A stretch of 64,000 bases of DNA from Mesorhizobium erdmanii USDA 3471 (GTDB lineage: Bacteria > Pseudomonadota > Alphaproteobacteria > Rhizobiales > Rhizobiaceae). Positions 8,201 to 16,756 of the stretch are shown here, one piece after another (the first letter of the stretch is position 1; each line of letters begins with the position of its first letter). Made by a program: the position numbers and the translations under genes. The stretch is from positions 193 through 64,192 of the forward strand of contig NZ_AXAE01000033.1 in the NCBI RefSeq assembly GCF_000472705.1. Reading direction: 5' to 3'. The notes beneath the pieces are model-generated. The model worked only from the letters and a program-made list of their open reading frames with translations. It was not told the DNA's origin and ran no database searches.

Positions 8201-10030
8201 GTGGACACGACGGCGGAAACGGACGTTACTTCGTTGATTTCGGGCTTCGAACAGCTCGTCGAGCGTTTGGTCTCCGGACTGTTCGCGCGGTTTGCCGCTT
8301 TGAGCCACGTCCCCGTAGACCTTGAAAACCTGAGGGCCTCGCTTGCGGCGGGGGGAACATCTCTCCTTGTGCTCCTGTCCGAGATTGTGTTGGTTGTTGC
8401 GCTGGTCGCGGGCGTGTTCATCCTGCTCGCCCGGCGGTTCAATACGGCGAGTGCCACAAGCAGTGCATGGCGCGGATTCTTCGCGGGCGTGGTGGCATTG
8501 GTGGTCGGTTTCATTGCCGCGCGGCTGCTGGCCGGTTCTGGCGTGCCTTTGCAGACCCTTCGCCTTTGGACGGTAGCGACCGTGCTCGGCTTCCTCGTCC
8601 TCGCCACTGTCAGATCGGTCTTGATGGCATCGCGCCGAACAGAATTCGCAGAACACTCCGCCCATCTGGTGGCGCTCGTGCGCGACCTCTCACTTGCCAT
8701 TGGCGTGGCGGTCATCGCCGTTACGCTGCTTGCGACGTTGCGGCTTTGCCGCGGCGGGGCGGCCTTGGACGATCTGCTGCGAACCGGCTCGGCAATTCCG
8801 ATCTACCTTCTGTTTGCATGGACCGTATGGCGCCACAGACGCACAATGGCAGCCGCCGTCGCCGGGCCGCGCCCCCGAAGTCGCTGGCGCACCCGTTTCG
8901 CCAAAACGTGGCCGGCAATCGTGATCGCGTTCGTGATAGTCACCTTTCTTAGCACTCAGGCCGCGCTGACCCTGGGAGCATCGCTTGGTGGGGCGGCCGT
9001 TCTGCTGACCGCGTTGCTGTTTCTCGCGGCGCCGCATGTCGACGCAATGATTGGCAACTGGGCGCAGCGCGGTTTGGAGTCGCCTGACATCTCGATCCTG
9101 GCGGCGGCAGGGCGCCAGACCGCCCGCTTCACCGTCGTGGCTCTAATTGTTGCCATGCTGGGAACGCTATGGGCGACACCGCTGGCTGCTGGGTTCGGCA
9201 TAGATTTAAGAGAGGTCGCCAAGGGCGCATTTGGGGTGGCGCTGATCATGTTGGTGGCGTCGTTTCTATGGAACGTGGTCGGAGCGGGGACGGCTCGTGC
9301 CTTGCGCGCGGAATTGCCCGCCGTAGGGGGTGACGAGGAGGTTCAGGGTGCGCCGCGTTCACGGCTGGGCACGCTGGTGCCGCTGCTCAACGCGGTCGCC
9401 AAATCGAGCATTCTGGCCCTGGCGCTGCTCTCGATCCTAGTGACAATCGGGATCAATGTCTGGCCGCTGATCGCCGGCATGAGTGTGTTTGGGCTAGCCA
9501 TTGGCTTCGGCTCGCAGACGCTGGTGAAGGACCTGGTCTCCGGGCTATTCTTCCTGATCGACGACGCATTCCGCTTCGGCGAATATATCGAAACGTCAGG
9601 CGCGAAAGGAACCGTGGAAAAAATCTCGGTGCGGTCGGTTTCCCTGCGCCATCAGCGCGGCGCCTTGGCGACAGTCCCCTATGGTTCGATTGGCAAGATT
9701 CAGAATTTCAGCCGCGACTGGATGATCGAGAAACTTACCTTTCGCGTTGCATTCAACACCGATGTCGACAAAGTTCGCAAGATTTTCAAGAAGATCGGCC
9801 AGGATATTTCGGCCAACCAGGAACTTGCTGGAGATCTGCTCGAGCCGTTCAAAAGCCAGGGAATTGCCGAGGTCGAGGACGGCACGCTGGTCATCCGGGC
9901 CAAATTCAAGGCGAAAGCGGGCAGAAACTTCATGATCCGCCGTGCCGTTTTGATCGCCGTGCAGCAGGCATTTCAGGAAAACGGCATTCAGGCCGTCCCA
10001 AAGCCACTAACATCTAATCCCGCGGGATAA
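8201..10030 (+). CDS. MscS-family mechanosensitive ion channel
   Basis: The product has about 609 residues. The N-terminal two thirds contain many hydrophobic segments, roughly ten, and the last 200 residues form the MscS domain. The pore helix and beta domain are visible as GLAIGFGSQTLVKDLVSG, FLIDDAFRFGEYIE and VPYGSIGKIQNFSRDW. Such channels release solutes on osmotic downshock. I chose GTG at 8201 because GAGGGGGA lies just upstream; an earlier in-frame GTG at 8135 has no such site. It is the last gene of the SphA-sulfatase-FGE-hydrolase run. Confidence 0.88.
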   Translation: MDTTAETDVTSLISGFEQLVERLVSGLFARFAALSHVPVDLENLRASLAAGGTSLLVLLSEIVLVVALVAGVFILLARRFNTASATSSAWRGFFAGVVALVVGFIAARLLAGSGVPLQTLRLWTVATVLGFLVLATVRSVLMASRRTEFAEHSAHLVALVRDLSLAIGVAVIAVTLLATLRLCRGGAALDDLLRTGSAIPIYLLFAWTVWRHRRTMAAAVAGPRPRSRWRTRFAKTWPAIVIAFVIVTFLSTQAALTLGASLGGAAVLLTALLFLAAPHVDAMIGNWAQRGLESPDISILAAAGRQTARFTVVALIVAMLGTLWATPLAAGFGIDLREVAKGAFGVALIMLVASFLWNVVGAGTARALRAELPAVGGDEEVQGAPRSRLGTLVPLLNAVAKSSILALALLSILVTIGINVWPLIAGMSVFGLAIGFGSQTLVKDLVSGLFFLIDDAFRFGEYIETSGAKGTVEKISVRSVSLRHQRGALATVPYGSIGKIQNFSRDWMIEKLTFRVAFNTDVDKVRKIFKKIGQDISANQELAGDLLEPFKSQGIAEVEDGTLVIRAKFKAKAGRNFMIRRAVLIAVQQAFQENGIQAVPKPLTSNPAG

Positions 10031-10310
10031 AGCCGCGGTTTGCGATGCGCATAGTAAGATTGGCGCGCTTGATATGGGAAGTGCTGACACGCTCGAATCA
10101 GGATTGGCTTTCAATCGCCGTCGTAGCCGCGCCGGTGCAGACGGCCGGCTGTAGGGCTATGGCGCTTCCGGTTAGCCGCACCGCTTGATCAGCATCGCAT
10201 CATAGTCGATCTCGGCGCCAAAGGCCTGCTCGACTAGGTTCAGATCGGCGCAGACCATGCCCTCATGCTTTCCGCATAGGCGGTTGCGCCGACGCTTCAA
10301 TCGCAAGATT
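10030..10310 (-). pseudogene. IS1-family transposase remnant
   Basis: Read on the minus strand, broken frames give VEQAFGAEIDYDAMLIKRCG, then a stop, then AVCTGAATTAIE, then a stop, then VSTSHIKRANLTMRIANRGF. These three blocks in this order match the internal region of IS1-type DDE transposases found in soil proteobacteria. In-frame stops and missing ends show it is dead. It abuts the stop codon of the MscS gene, so the deletion or insertion that removed its 3' end lies there. Confidence 0.55.
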
Positions 10311-10938
10311 AAGGGAGCTCGCAGCTATCTCACCAGCCGCGCCTGCCTCATGAACAGGTTCGCGTTCCCCACGCCTTTGTGGCTCGCGATGCTACGAGCT
10401 CGTCGAGCGGTGTAATCTGATGCGGCTCGGACAAGTCGAAGTACGCGGCTTGACGGGTAATGCCTCCAGGCTGGCGATGAGTCCGGGCGGCAGGCTACCG
10501 GTCTGCGCTTGGTCGCTAGCGAGAAAGCTATAGTTTAGGGGCGAGGCATTGGCCGCTTTCATGCAGGCTCCCTGATGTGCGATGTGGCTCGGACTGCCTC
10601 CCAGCAAGCGACGCGCTTACACCACTGGCTTATATACTACTTGCCTGCACCGACGCGGATGATCTCATCCACGCGCTTGGACGTGTCTCCCAACCTTTGC
10701 TGCAAGTGCGCTGGTAAACCCTGATTATTCCAGATCGACAGCAGATCGACGTCCCTGCCCACTCTAGGCTTGCCCTGGCCAGCGCGTATGTCGCGATCTG
10801 TGCCCGGTAGCCGCGGAGTTGTGCCTCTCAGTTTCGCATCGGCAACGTTTTTCGCGCCGATTGATTTGGCGCAATTTAAGATTAAGCTGTCCCTAATATA
10901 AGGGCGTTGCTATCCGCTTTGAGCAAAGGATCAGGTTC
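10311..10938. other. Non-coding stretch before the AraC gene
   Basis: No frame here has both a plausible start and a recognisable product. A 71-residue minus-strand frame (10392-10607) has no family resemblance. The last 60 bases carry an AT-richer stretch (10865-10905) suitable for the promoter of the AraC-type gene, but no clear operator repeat was seen. Confidence 0.45.
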
Positions 10939-11967
10939 TTGACCTCGTGGCCTTCATCGCCTTCGCACAGGGATGTGCAGCTTGGCCCGGACCAACTTGG
11001 AAGCGCAGCCTCGGGAATGCTGGTGAAAATTGACCAACTTTCGGCCGGCGGGGCGCCGTCACGCATCCGACAAATTCAATCTCATGGCAAGTGGGCGCTC
11101 GACTTGGCCAACTTCAATTGCACCGTACATGCCAATGGCGGACTGGATAGCGACTCAGTGGTCGTGTTGGCCGTGGAGCGCGCCTGCGCATCGACAATCT
11201 GCCGCATTCCACTTGAGGACGGCATGGTCGTCACAATCCCCGCTGGCACGATGATAGCCGCAACTATCCAGCCCGGTCTTAGTTATGCGGCCTCCGTGAT
11301 TCCGACCGCCCTCTGGGCTGAAATTCAGGCGCTTGCCGTGGGAATGTTCGCGGAGCAGGTCGCCGATCATCCCAAGGCCGTCAGGCTCTCAATCAACCAA
11401 GCACGAATTCTCCGGTACCAGGTAGAGGCGACTGCGAACAATCTCGTGGCAGCCACTGGCGATTCAATTCAACTGGAGCAGCCCCCCGATGCCTTCCTGG
11501 AATATTTGGGAGCACTGGGTGGGGCTTGGGCTATTGCAGACGGTCGTGCACTTACGATCGATCATTCGCCACGTCGATATCTCCGCCAGGCCTGGGCGGC
11601 CGAGGATTTCATCCGCGTCCACATTCGAGAAGACCTACCGATCGTTCGGTTGTGCAGGGAAGTCGGCGTGAGTCGTCGTCAACTGGAGTACGCATTTCGT
11701 GCGACATTCGCGGCAAGTCCATTGGAATTCATACGCACTCTCCGCCTAAACGAAGCCAGACGGCAACTGACGACTGCACGTGCCAATGGCCTGAATGTCA
11801 CGAAGGTTGCGATGGATGTTGGGATTACCCACCTTGGACGTTTCGCGACGAGCTATCGGCAACTGTTCGGTGAATCCCCCAAGGAAACATTCCTTCGAGC
11901 GGGAATATCCTGGCCGCGCCAGAGGCCGACCGATGCAACGGATTGCCGTCCTGCGCCGATCGAATAG
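10939..11967 (+). CDS. AraC-family transcriptional regulator
   Basis: The 342-residue protein has an N-terminal ligand/dimerisation region of about 200 residues of the AraC-binding-like type and a C-terminal double helix-turn-helix. The second half includes CREVGVSRRQLEYAFRATFA and VAMDVGITHLGRFATSYRQL, followed by the FGESPKETF end typical of AraC members. The start is TTG at 10939 with AAAGGATCAGG upstream; no ATG is available until well inside. No neighbouring target is obvious, as the gene stands between an IS remnant and small secreted proteins. Confidence 0.85.
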   Translation: MTSWPSSPSHRDVQLGPDQLGSAASGMLVKIDQLSAGGAPSRIRQIQSHGKWALDLANFNCTVHANGGLDSDSVVVLAVERACASTICRIPLEDGMVVTIPAGTMIAATIQPGLSYAASVIPTALWAEIQALAVGMFAEQVADHPKAVRLSINQARILRYQVEATANNLVAATGDSIQLEQPPDAFLEYLGALGGAWAIADGRALTIDHSPRRYLRQAWAAEDFIRVHIREDLPIVRLCREVGVSRRQLEYAFRATFAASPLEFIRTLRLNEARRQLTTARANGLNVTKVAMDVGITHLGRFATSYRQLFGESPKETFLRAGISWPRQRPTDATDCRPAPIE

Positions 11968-12072
11968 GCCTATGCCATCACGAGACGGATAATCAGTTTT
12001 ATCGGAGTTGCGCAATTCGGATAGCGGCGGGTTCACTCGAAAGGTATTTCCTCCCTCTTGGGAGGATCAACA

Positions 12073-12393
12073 ATGAAGAAAATCAGCTTGAAGTTAACCG
12101 GCGCTGCCGGGGTTGCCGCAATAATGTTTGTCGGCCTGCTCGATCCGGTTGCGCCGTTCGCCCCCTTCGTCGGCTACGCTCAAGCAAGAGTGGGGCATCC
12201 GCTCACGCCTGGCAGCGCCGCCGGGGTCGCCAGACGCACCACACGCCGAGTGATCCGCCGTTCAACTGTGTACGTGACAAAGCTGCCTGCGGCCTGTGCG
12301 AGGACCTCGGTCAATGGCATCCTGCTATGGCACTGCGGCGGCGCCTATTATCAGCCCTCCGGCGGACGTTATGTCGTCGTCTCCGTACATTAG
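12073..12393 (+). CDS. Small secreted basic protein, unknown
   Basis: The product has about 106 residues with a lysine-led signal peptide (MKKISLKLTGAAGVAAIMFV) and probable cleavage after the alanine-containing region near residue 37. The mature part is rich in Arg and Thr (RRTTRRVIRR) and ends in an aromatic, valine-rich strand (YYQPSGGRYVVVSVH) with two cysteines. Similar small exported proteins are common in Rhizobiales, but I know no function. The ATG at 12073 has GGGAGG just upstream. Confidence 0.7.
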   Translation: MKKISLKLTGAAGVAAIMFVGLLDPVAPFAPFVGYAQARVGHPLTPGSAAGVARRTTRRVIRRSTVYVTKLPAACARTSVNGILLWHCGGAYYQPSGGRYVVVSVH

Positions 12394-12800
12394 CTGAGAT
12401 GCGGTAACGGAGGCGAGTGCTGGGGGCTCGGCTTGGGCGCGGCATACCGCTTCCACCTTTCTTCTCTGGCTTAGGTGCCCTCCTTGAATACGGCAAACCA
12501 CATATTCAGAACTCAGTACCTCCAAGAAGGTGAGCGCGTCCTCAACTTCCACACAGAGATAGCGACCGTGGTCTCGTCCTTGACGTTCCCAACCGGATTT
12601 GGACCGGCGAACTCGCCGATATCCGCGCAGCATGCGGCGAACTCTGGTTTCAACAAACGCCATCTCCCAGGCCCGGCTGACGTACGCCGGACCCGGGGTG
12701 TCGGTCATTTCCAGAAACTGCTTGCTGCACCAACGTGGCTGCATCGGCCACCAGCGTCCAGGCAGTCTGACAATCTCGATGCCCAGGCCAGGAGCAGTAC
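12394..12800. other. Intergenic, no supported gene
   Basis: Two opposed overlapping frames are open here (plus 12475-12804 and minus 12325-12807). Neither has a ribosome binding site or any recognisable motif. The end of the stretch holds AGGAGCAGTAC, the ribosome binding site of the next gene. Confidence 0.4.
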
Positions 12801-13253
12801 ATGACATTAAAAATGGAAATACGCGCGCTTGCCGTGTCGGTTATTCTGGTGCTTCCTTTCACAAGTCTCGTCGGTGCCGCAACGATGAGTTTTGGCGATG
12901 CGGTTGGGCTCTGGGCGCAAGCTTGTGGCGCTGAGGTGCCAAACGTGTGCAAGGGCATTCGGCCGGGCAGCGGACAACTAGTCCCCTGTATCTCAGCCAA
13001 GGCATCGCCGGCTTGCCAGGCTGCGACAACTGCGTTTTTGGCCAATATGAATGCACGTCTGACTGCCCAAGCAGCCGCGCCGAAATTATGTGCCTCCGAC
13101 GTCAAGCGCTACTGTTCGACGCAGAAGAAGGGCCAGGCCAAGATCCTGAGATGCCTGACGACGGGTGAGAACTTTCGTCGACTGATGAATTCATGCAAAC
13201 AAGCCATGACTGATGCGGGCTGGCTGGACGTTGTTTCTAAAAAGTCGAATTAG
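12801..13253 (+). CDS. Secreted cysteine-rich repeat protein
   Basis: The 150-residue product has a signal peptide of about 26 residues (hydrophobic VILVLPFTSLVGA). Two cysteine-containing repeats follow, with the spacing of Cys-rich GLG1-type repeats: C, about 6 residues, C, then CL and C (for example CASDVKRYCSTQKKGQAKIL followed by RCL). It should be folded by disulfides in the periplasm. GGAG lies about 8 bases before the ATG. The next gene, an OmpA-type protein, starts 41 bases downstream, so the two are probably co-transcribed. Confidence 0.7.
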   Translation: MTLKMEIRALAVSVILVLPFTSLVGAATMSFGDAVGLWAQACGAEVPNVCKGIRPGSGQLVPCISAKASPACQAATTAFLANMNARLTAQAAAPKLCASDVKRYCSTQKKGQAKILRCLTTGENFRRLMNSCKQAMTDAGWLDVVSKKSN

Positions 13254-13293
13254 GCAACAGTCGATCAGGGCGCGTAAACATTCGAGGGACAAC

Positions 13294-13878
13294 ATGAACA
13301 TGAGATATTTGAGATACGTCGCTGTATGTATGACGGCGTCGATGCTTGGCGGCGGAACAGGGCAGACGCAAAATCAGATTACTTATGGCCAAGCCGTCCA
13401 GGGTCTCGTGCAATCCGGTAAGGCTGCTGGCAAAGTAGGCATCGATACCGCGGCGATCCGGGCCGACATCCAGACCCGGATCAACGCGAACGCGAGTGGA
13501 CCCGAACCGATGATGGCTGCGTTGGCCAAACTTCCACACTTCATCGTGCAAATCCAATTCGACCTAAACTCCGACGTTATTCGACCCGAGTCTTGGGTCA
13601 CCATGGGGCGAGTTGCCGATGCGCTCCACAACCCGCTCCTGTTGGGCAATCGGTTCGTGATCGCTGGCAACACCGACAACACCGGTTCGCGGCAAAGCAA
13701 TCTGAATCTTAGCCAGAGGCGGGCAGACGCCGTCGCCGAAATGCTTGTAACTGTCTTCCACGTTGAACAGGCGAGACTGCTTCCTCTGGGGCTGGGTGAA
13801 GAAAACCCCTTCGATGCCAATAACCCTGCGGACGATGTGAACCGCCGCGTCGAGTTGTTCAACATCGGACCAAAGTGA
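13294..13878 (+). CDS. OmpA-domain envelope protein
   Basis: The product is about 194 residues long, with a short hydrophobic export segment, then about 65 residues of linker, then a C-terminal OmpA domain. The domain shows IQFDLNSDVIRPES, the peptidoglycan-contact block NTDNTGSRQSNLNLSQRRADAV and GLGEENPFDANN with NRRVELF at the end. It should bind peptidoglycan non-covalently. The start at 13294 follows GAGGGA; a frame-open start upstream at 13213 would overlap the preceding gene by 41 bases. Confidence 0.85.
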   Translation: MNMRYLRYVAVCMTASMLGGGTGQTQNQITYGQAVQGLVQSGKAAGKVGIDTAAIRADIQTRINANASGPEPMMAALAKLPHFIVQIQFDLNSDVIRPESWVTMGRVADALHNPLLLGNRFVIAGNTDNTGSRQSNLNLSQRRADAVAEMLVTVFHVEQARLLPLGLGEENPFDANNPADDVNRRVELFNIGPK

Positions 13879-14107
13879 AAGATGACCGGATGCCGCCGGA
13901 ATGAGGAGAAATGCTGCAACATTAGCGTTACTGCTACGCGCGATGCGGCAAAGTCTTTCCAATGGTCGATTAACGCATGGTCTCATATCTGAGCGAGTCT
14001 AGAACACAAGGCGCGTGTCGCTAGCCGCGTGGGCTGCCCGTCAAAGCAGCAGCGGGTAACGGATCCTATCTCTGCGAAAAAATGGCGATGAGTGGCGTAG
14101 CGGCCCC
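13879..14107. other. Intergenic, nothing seen
   Basis: No gene, repeat or clear terminator is visible between the OmpA-domain gene and the pseudogene cluster that follows on the other strand. Confidence 0.4.
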
Positions 14108-14310
14108 TCATCTTGGAGTGCCTCCTCGACAATCCAGGCGAGAAGCGGGCGTCCTCCGGAACGTCAGATTCAGTCCGGCCGCCATCGCCTCCTTCACTCG
14201 ACGCTGGCCCTCGTCGATGACGAAGCCGTTGCCCTCGTCACTGTCGGCGGCGAAAACAGGCGGCTGCACGATGCCGACAGCCTTGATGGTGGCCAGCAGC
14301 AGGCGTCGGC
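14108..14310 (-). pseudogene. ParB-like nuclease-domain fragment
   Basis: The minus frame reads ATIKAVGIVQPPVFAADSDE and then GNGFVIDEGQRRVKEAMAAG before a stop at 14108. This is the pattern of the N-terminal ParB/Srx fold (GVVQPxxV...GxRRxxAAxxAGL). It lacks a start and everything after the GxRR block, so it is a fragment. It follows the PEP carboxylase remnant in the same direction and adds to the plasmid debris here. Confidence 0.4.
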
Positions 14311-14364
14311 CTGGGGGCTGGACTTGGCACGGCGTTCCTATCGGGATTGTCCTTGAGCGATCGC

Positions 14365-15175
14365 GGATCCTTCAGTGCGGCCTCGTCCTCCGACTTCATG
14401 GTATGAGCAAGCACGGCAGCCGAGAGTATTTCCAGGTTGTGCAGGGCGGTGCCCCGGTTGGCGAATTTTGCGGATACGACCTCGCCCTGTTCTGTCACCC
14501 GCATTGCGCTCGAGACTGTTCCCGGGGGTTGGGCAGCAATGGCGCGGCCTGTCGGCGCTCCACCCCTGCTGACCGAACCACCGCGACCGTGGAAAAAACT
14601 ATCCGGAGGCCATACTTTTCTCCCACCTTCGCAATCCGCTTCTGCGCCTTTGACAGCTCCCAATTTGAGGCCAGAAAGCCTCCATCCTTGTTTGAATCCG
14701 AGTACCCCAACATCACTTCCTGAACATTCCCAAGCTGGGCGACGGATCTGCGAACAAAGGGGGTCGAAAACAGCTCGCTCAATATAGAGAGGGCCGCTTG
14801 AAGATCGGCAATCGTTTCAAACAACGGAACGATTTTGATGCCTACCGTACCGCTCTCGTCTTCAGCGACGCGGATTCCTGCCCATCTTACAAGAAGGTAA
14901 ACCGCTATCAAATCATCCGCCCAGCGAGTCATGCTCCGGATAAACGCGCCGATGGATTGTGGATTTTGACGCCATCCCTCCCCACGACTTTAAAGAGATC
15001 CAGCAGTTCCCTGCTTTCAGACTGCAAAGCTGGAAAATCGAGATCGACCGTAGGACGTTCTCGCAATAGCTGCCGAAGAAGGTCAGACCAGCCTCGCGTG
15101 CCAGGAACACAAGAGATATCGCGAGCGATTTTGAGGATGTCCTGCAGGACACGGTTGACAACCATCGAGTTCTGG
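14365..15175 (-). pseudogene. Phosphoenolpyruvate carboxylase fragment, frameshifted
   Basis: Three minus-strand frames joined in order give the C-terminal half of PEP carboxylase: VVNRVLQDILKIARDIS, then AFIRSMTRWADDLIAVYLLV, then VKIVPLFETI-type and VMLGYSDSNKDGGFLASNWE, then FHGRGGSVSRGGAPTGRAI. Frame changes are needed near 14935 and 14600, and both ends are missing. The intact enzyme makes oxaloacetate from PEP and bicarbonate. Its 5' end stops where the tyrosine recombinase fragment begins, which marks a recombination junction. Confidence 0.8.
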
Positions 15176-15176
15176 C

Positions 15177-15711
15177 GAAGGTCGGCGGGCTGCGGCGCTC
15201 CGAAATCGTCGGCCTCGACGTCGCCAGGGAACAAAATGGGGATTCGTCCGGCTGGGTCGAGATTCTGGACAAGGGCATTCTGGTGACCATGCGTGGCAAG
15301 ACTGGTTGGCGCGAAGTTGAGGTCGGCCTTGGGTCGGCCGACAGCACCTGCCCCGTGGTTGCTTTGAAGACCTGGCTGAAACTGGCGCGTATCGCGCACG
15401 GGCCTTTGTTCCGGCGCGTCACTGGCCAGGGCAAGTCGTCAGTTGGCGCCGAGCGGCTGAACGCGCAGGAAGTGGCTCGGTTGGTCAAGCGCGCGGCACT
15501 GGCCGCAGGCGTGCGGGGCGATTTGTCCGAAAGCGAGCGACAACTGAAGTTTTCAGGCCATTCGCTGCGCGCTGGTCTGGCCTCCTCGGCCGAGGCAGAC
15601 GAGCGATATGTGCAAAAACAGCTTGGCCATGCCTCCGCCGAGATGACCCGCCGTTATCAGCGCCGACGTGACCGTTTCCGTGTCAACCTCACCAAGGCAA
15701 GCGGATTGTAG
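15177..15711 (+). pseudogene. Tyrosine recombinase, C-terminal fragment
   Basis: Recognisable sequence begins at VGGLRRSEIVGLDV (about 15177), which contains the first catalytic Arg. It continues through FSGHSLRAG (His and second Arg) and LGHASAEMTRRY with the Tyr nucleophile region, ending at 15711. The frame is open upstream to about 15068, but that part is the antisense of PEP carboxylase, so the N-terminal half of the recombinase is lost. It carries all the C-terminal catalytic residues but no core-binding domain, so it is probably inactive. Confidence 0.75.
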
Positions 15712-15750
15712 GCCGGGCAAGGCCCCCTCCCCTGCCCTCCCGCGAGCGCC

Positions 15751-16269
15751 CTACGACCAGGATAACTGGTCCTTCGGCAACCGGCCGCTCGGATCGTAGA
15801 CAGTTACCTTATGCGGAAGGTGAGGCCCCCAGTCCCAAAGGACCAGGTTACGGTCCTCATCCTGGGCGCTTGGCGCGAAACTTGGGACCACAATTCCGGC
15901 AATATCGCGAGACCGCAGCCGATCGTAGATGGACCAGGACGCCGGGCGCTGGGCGTCCCCCAGAGCCGTCGCCCAGGCGCAGGCCATGTCCTCGAACGCG
16001 ATAGCGAATTCGCCCCTGGCCTCTTGCGTTGTCAAATCCACGATGTCCTCGCAGTCGACCTCATAGGAGCAAAGGACACAGGGATCTATCCGGTGCGCAA
16101 AGCCCTGGTTGGCTTCTTTGACCGCCGTCATGATCGTCAGTCCCAGATAGAGCGCCGGCACGCCTTTGGGATTGAACCGGGCGCCTCTGATCGCCGCTCC
16201 GTCACCGGAAATCGGCTTGAATGCCCAGCGTGGATCGTGTGCCCTGTAACAGGTTTCGACGAATCTCAA
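15751..16269 (-). CDS. RES-domain toxin
   Basis: The 172-residue product is an RES-family toxin. The family signature is seen as YRAHDPRWAF near the start and GARFNPKGVPALYLG, with the eponymous Arg and Glu positions, and a conserved Ser late in the protein. RES toxins degrade NAD+ in the cell. The gene starts at TTG, and its first four bases (TTGA) overlap the stop of the antitoxin gene, so translation is coupled. It is part of the plasmid-derived stretch next to repC, where such stability modules are common. Confidence 0.85.
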   Translation of the reverse strand: MRFVETCYRAHDPRWAFKPISGDGAAIRGARFNPKGVPALYLGLTIMTAVKEANQGFAHRIDPCVLCSYEVDCEDIVDLTTQEARGEFAIAFEDMACAWATALGDAQRPASWSIYDRLRSRDIAGIVVPSFAPSAQDEDRNLVLWDWGPHLPHKVTVYDPSGRLPKDQLSWS

Positions 16270-16655
16270 GCAAAACCACCAACGGCCATGTGATCGAGAT
16301 AATCACGGACCGCGGCGGCCTTGCCATCCTTCACCAGCGCTTCGGCAGTGCGTCCGCCAAATGCTGGAAGCGGTTGTGCCCGATACCAGGCCATCGCCTG
16401 TTCCTTGCCGCCCGCCCAATCGCTCACGCGGCTGATGATCTCGAGCATTTCGCGCAGACGCCCCTGGGTCTTTACCGCGGCACTTCGCTCTGATCGATAA
16501 AGGGTCTCGCGCGCAAGACCAGCGGTCTGGGCCAACTGACCCTTGGACATGCCAAAGCCATCCGCGACCTGCTCGATCCCAATCTTCCCGTTCCGATCCA
16601 TATAGGACAAGATAAGCGGTCCATTGTGCTCAGCTATCTTGAGTGCTTGGCCCAT
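16266..16655 (-). CDS. Xre/MbcA/ParS-type antitoxin
   Basis: The product is about 129 residues. The N-terminal half has a helix-turn-helix (GMSKGQLAQTAGLARETLY), and the C-terminal half is the DUF2384 toxin-binding domain ending in GGRTAEALVKDGKAAAVRDY. This is the standard partner of RES toxins and should also repress the operon. The ATG at 16655 follows GGAGGAAGG at ideal spacing, better than the in-frame ATG at 16676. Confidence 0.87.
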   Translation of the reverse strand: MGQALKIAEHNGPLILSYMDRNGKIGIEQVADGFGMSKGQLAQTAGLARETLYRSERSAAVKTQGRLREMLEIISRVSDWAGGKEQAMAWYRAQPLPAFGGRTAEALVKDGKAAAVRDYLDHMAVGGFA

Positions 16656-16756
16656 AGCCTTCCTCCACCATATCAAGAGTCATGTTTCTTGTGCAAAAGA
16701 TATGGCATTTCTCGACAGCTTTCAAGCTCGGTAGCCGCTTCGTAGCTGGCCCCTAC

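Noticed and set aside
12325..12807. 160-residue minus frame between two secreted-protein genes
   Set aside because: It overlaps the end of a better-supported gene, lacks a ribosome site and has no recognisable motif.
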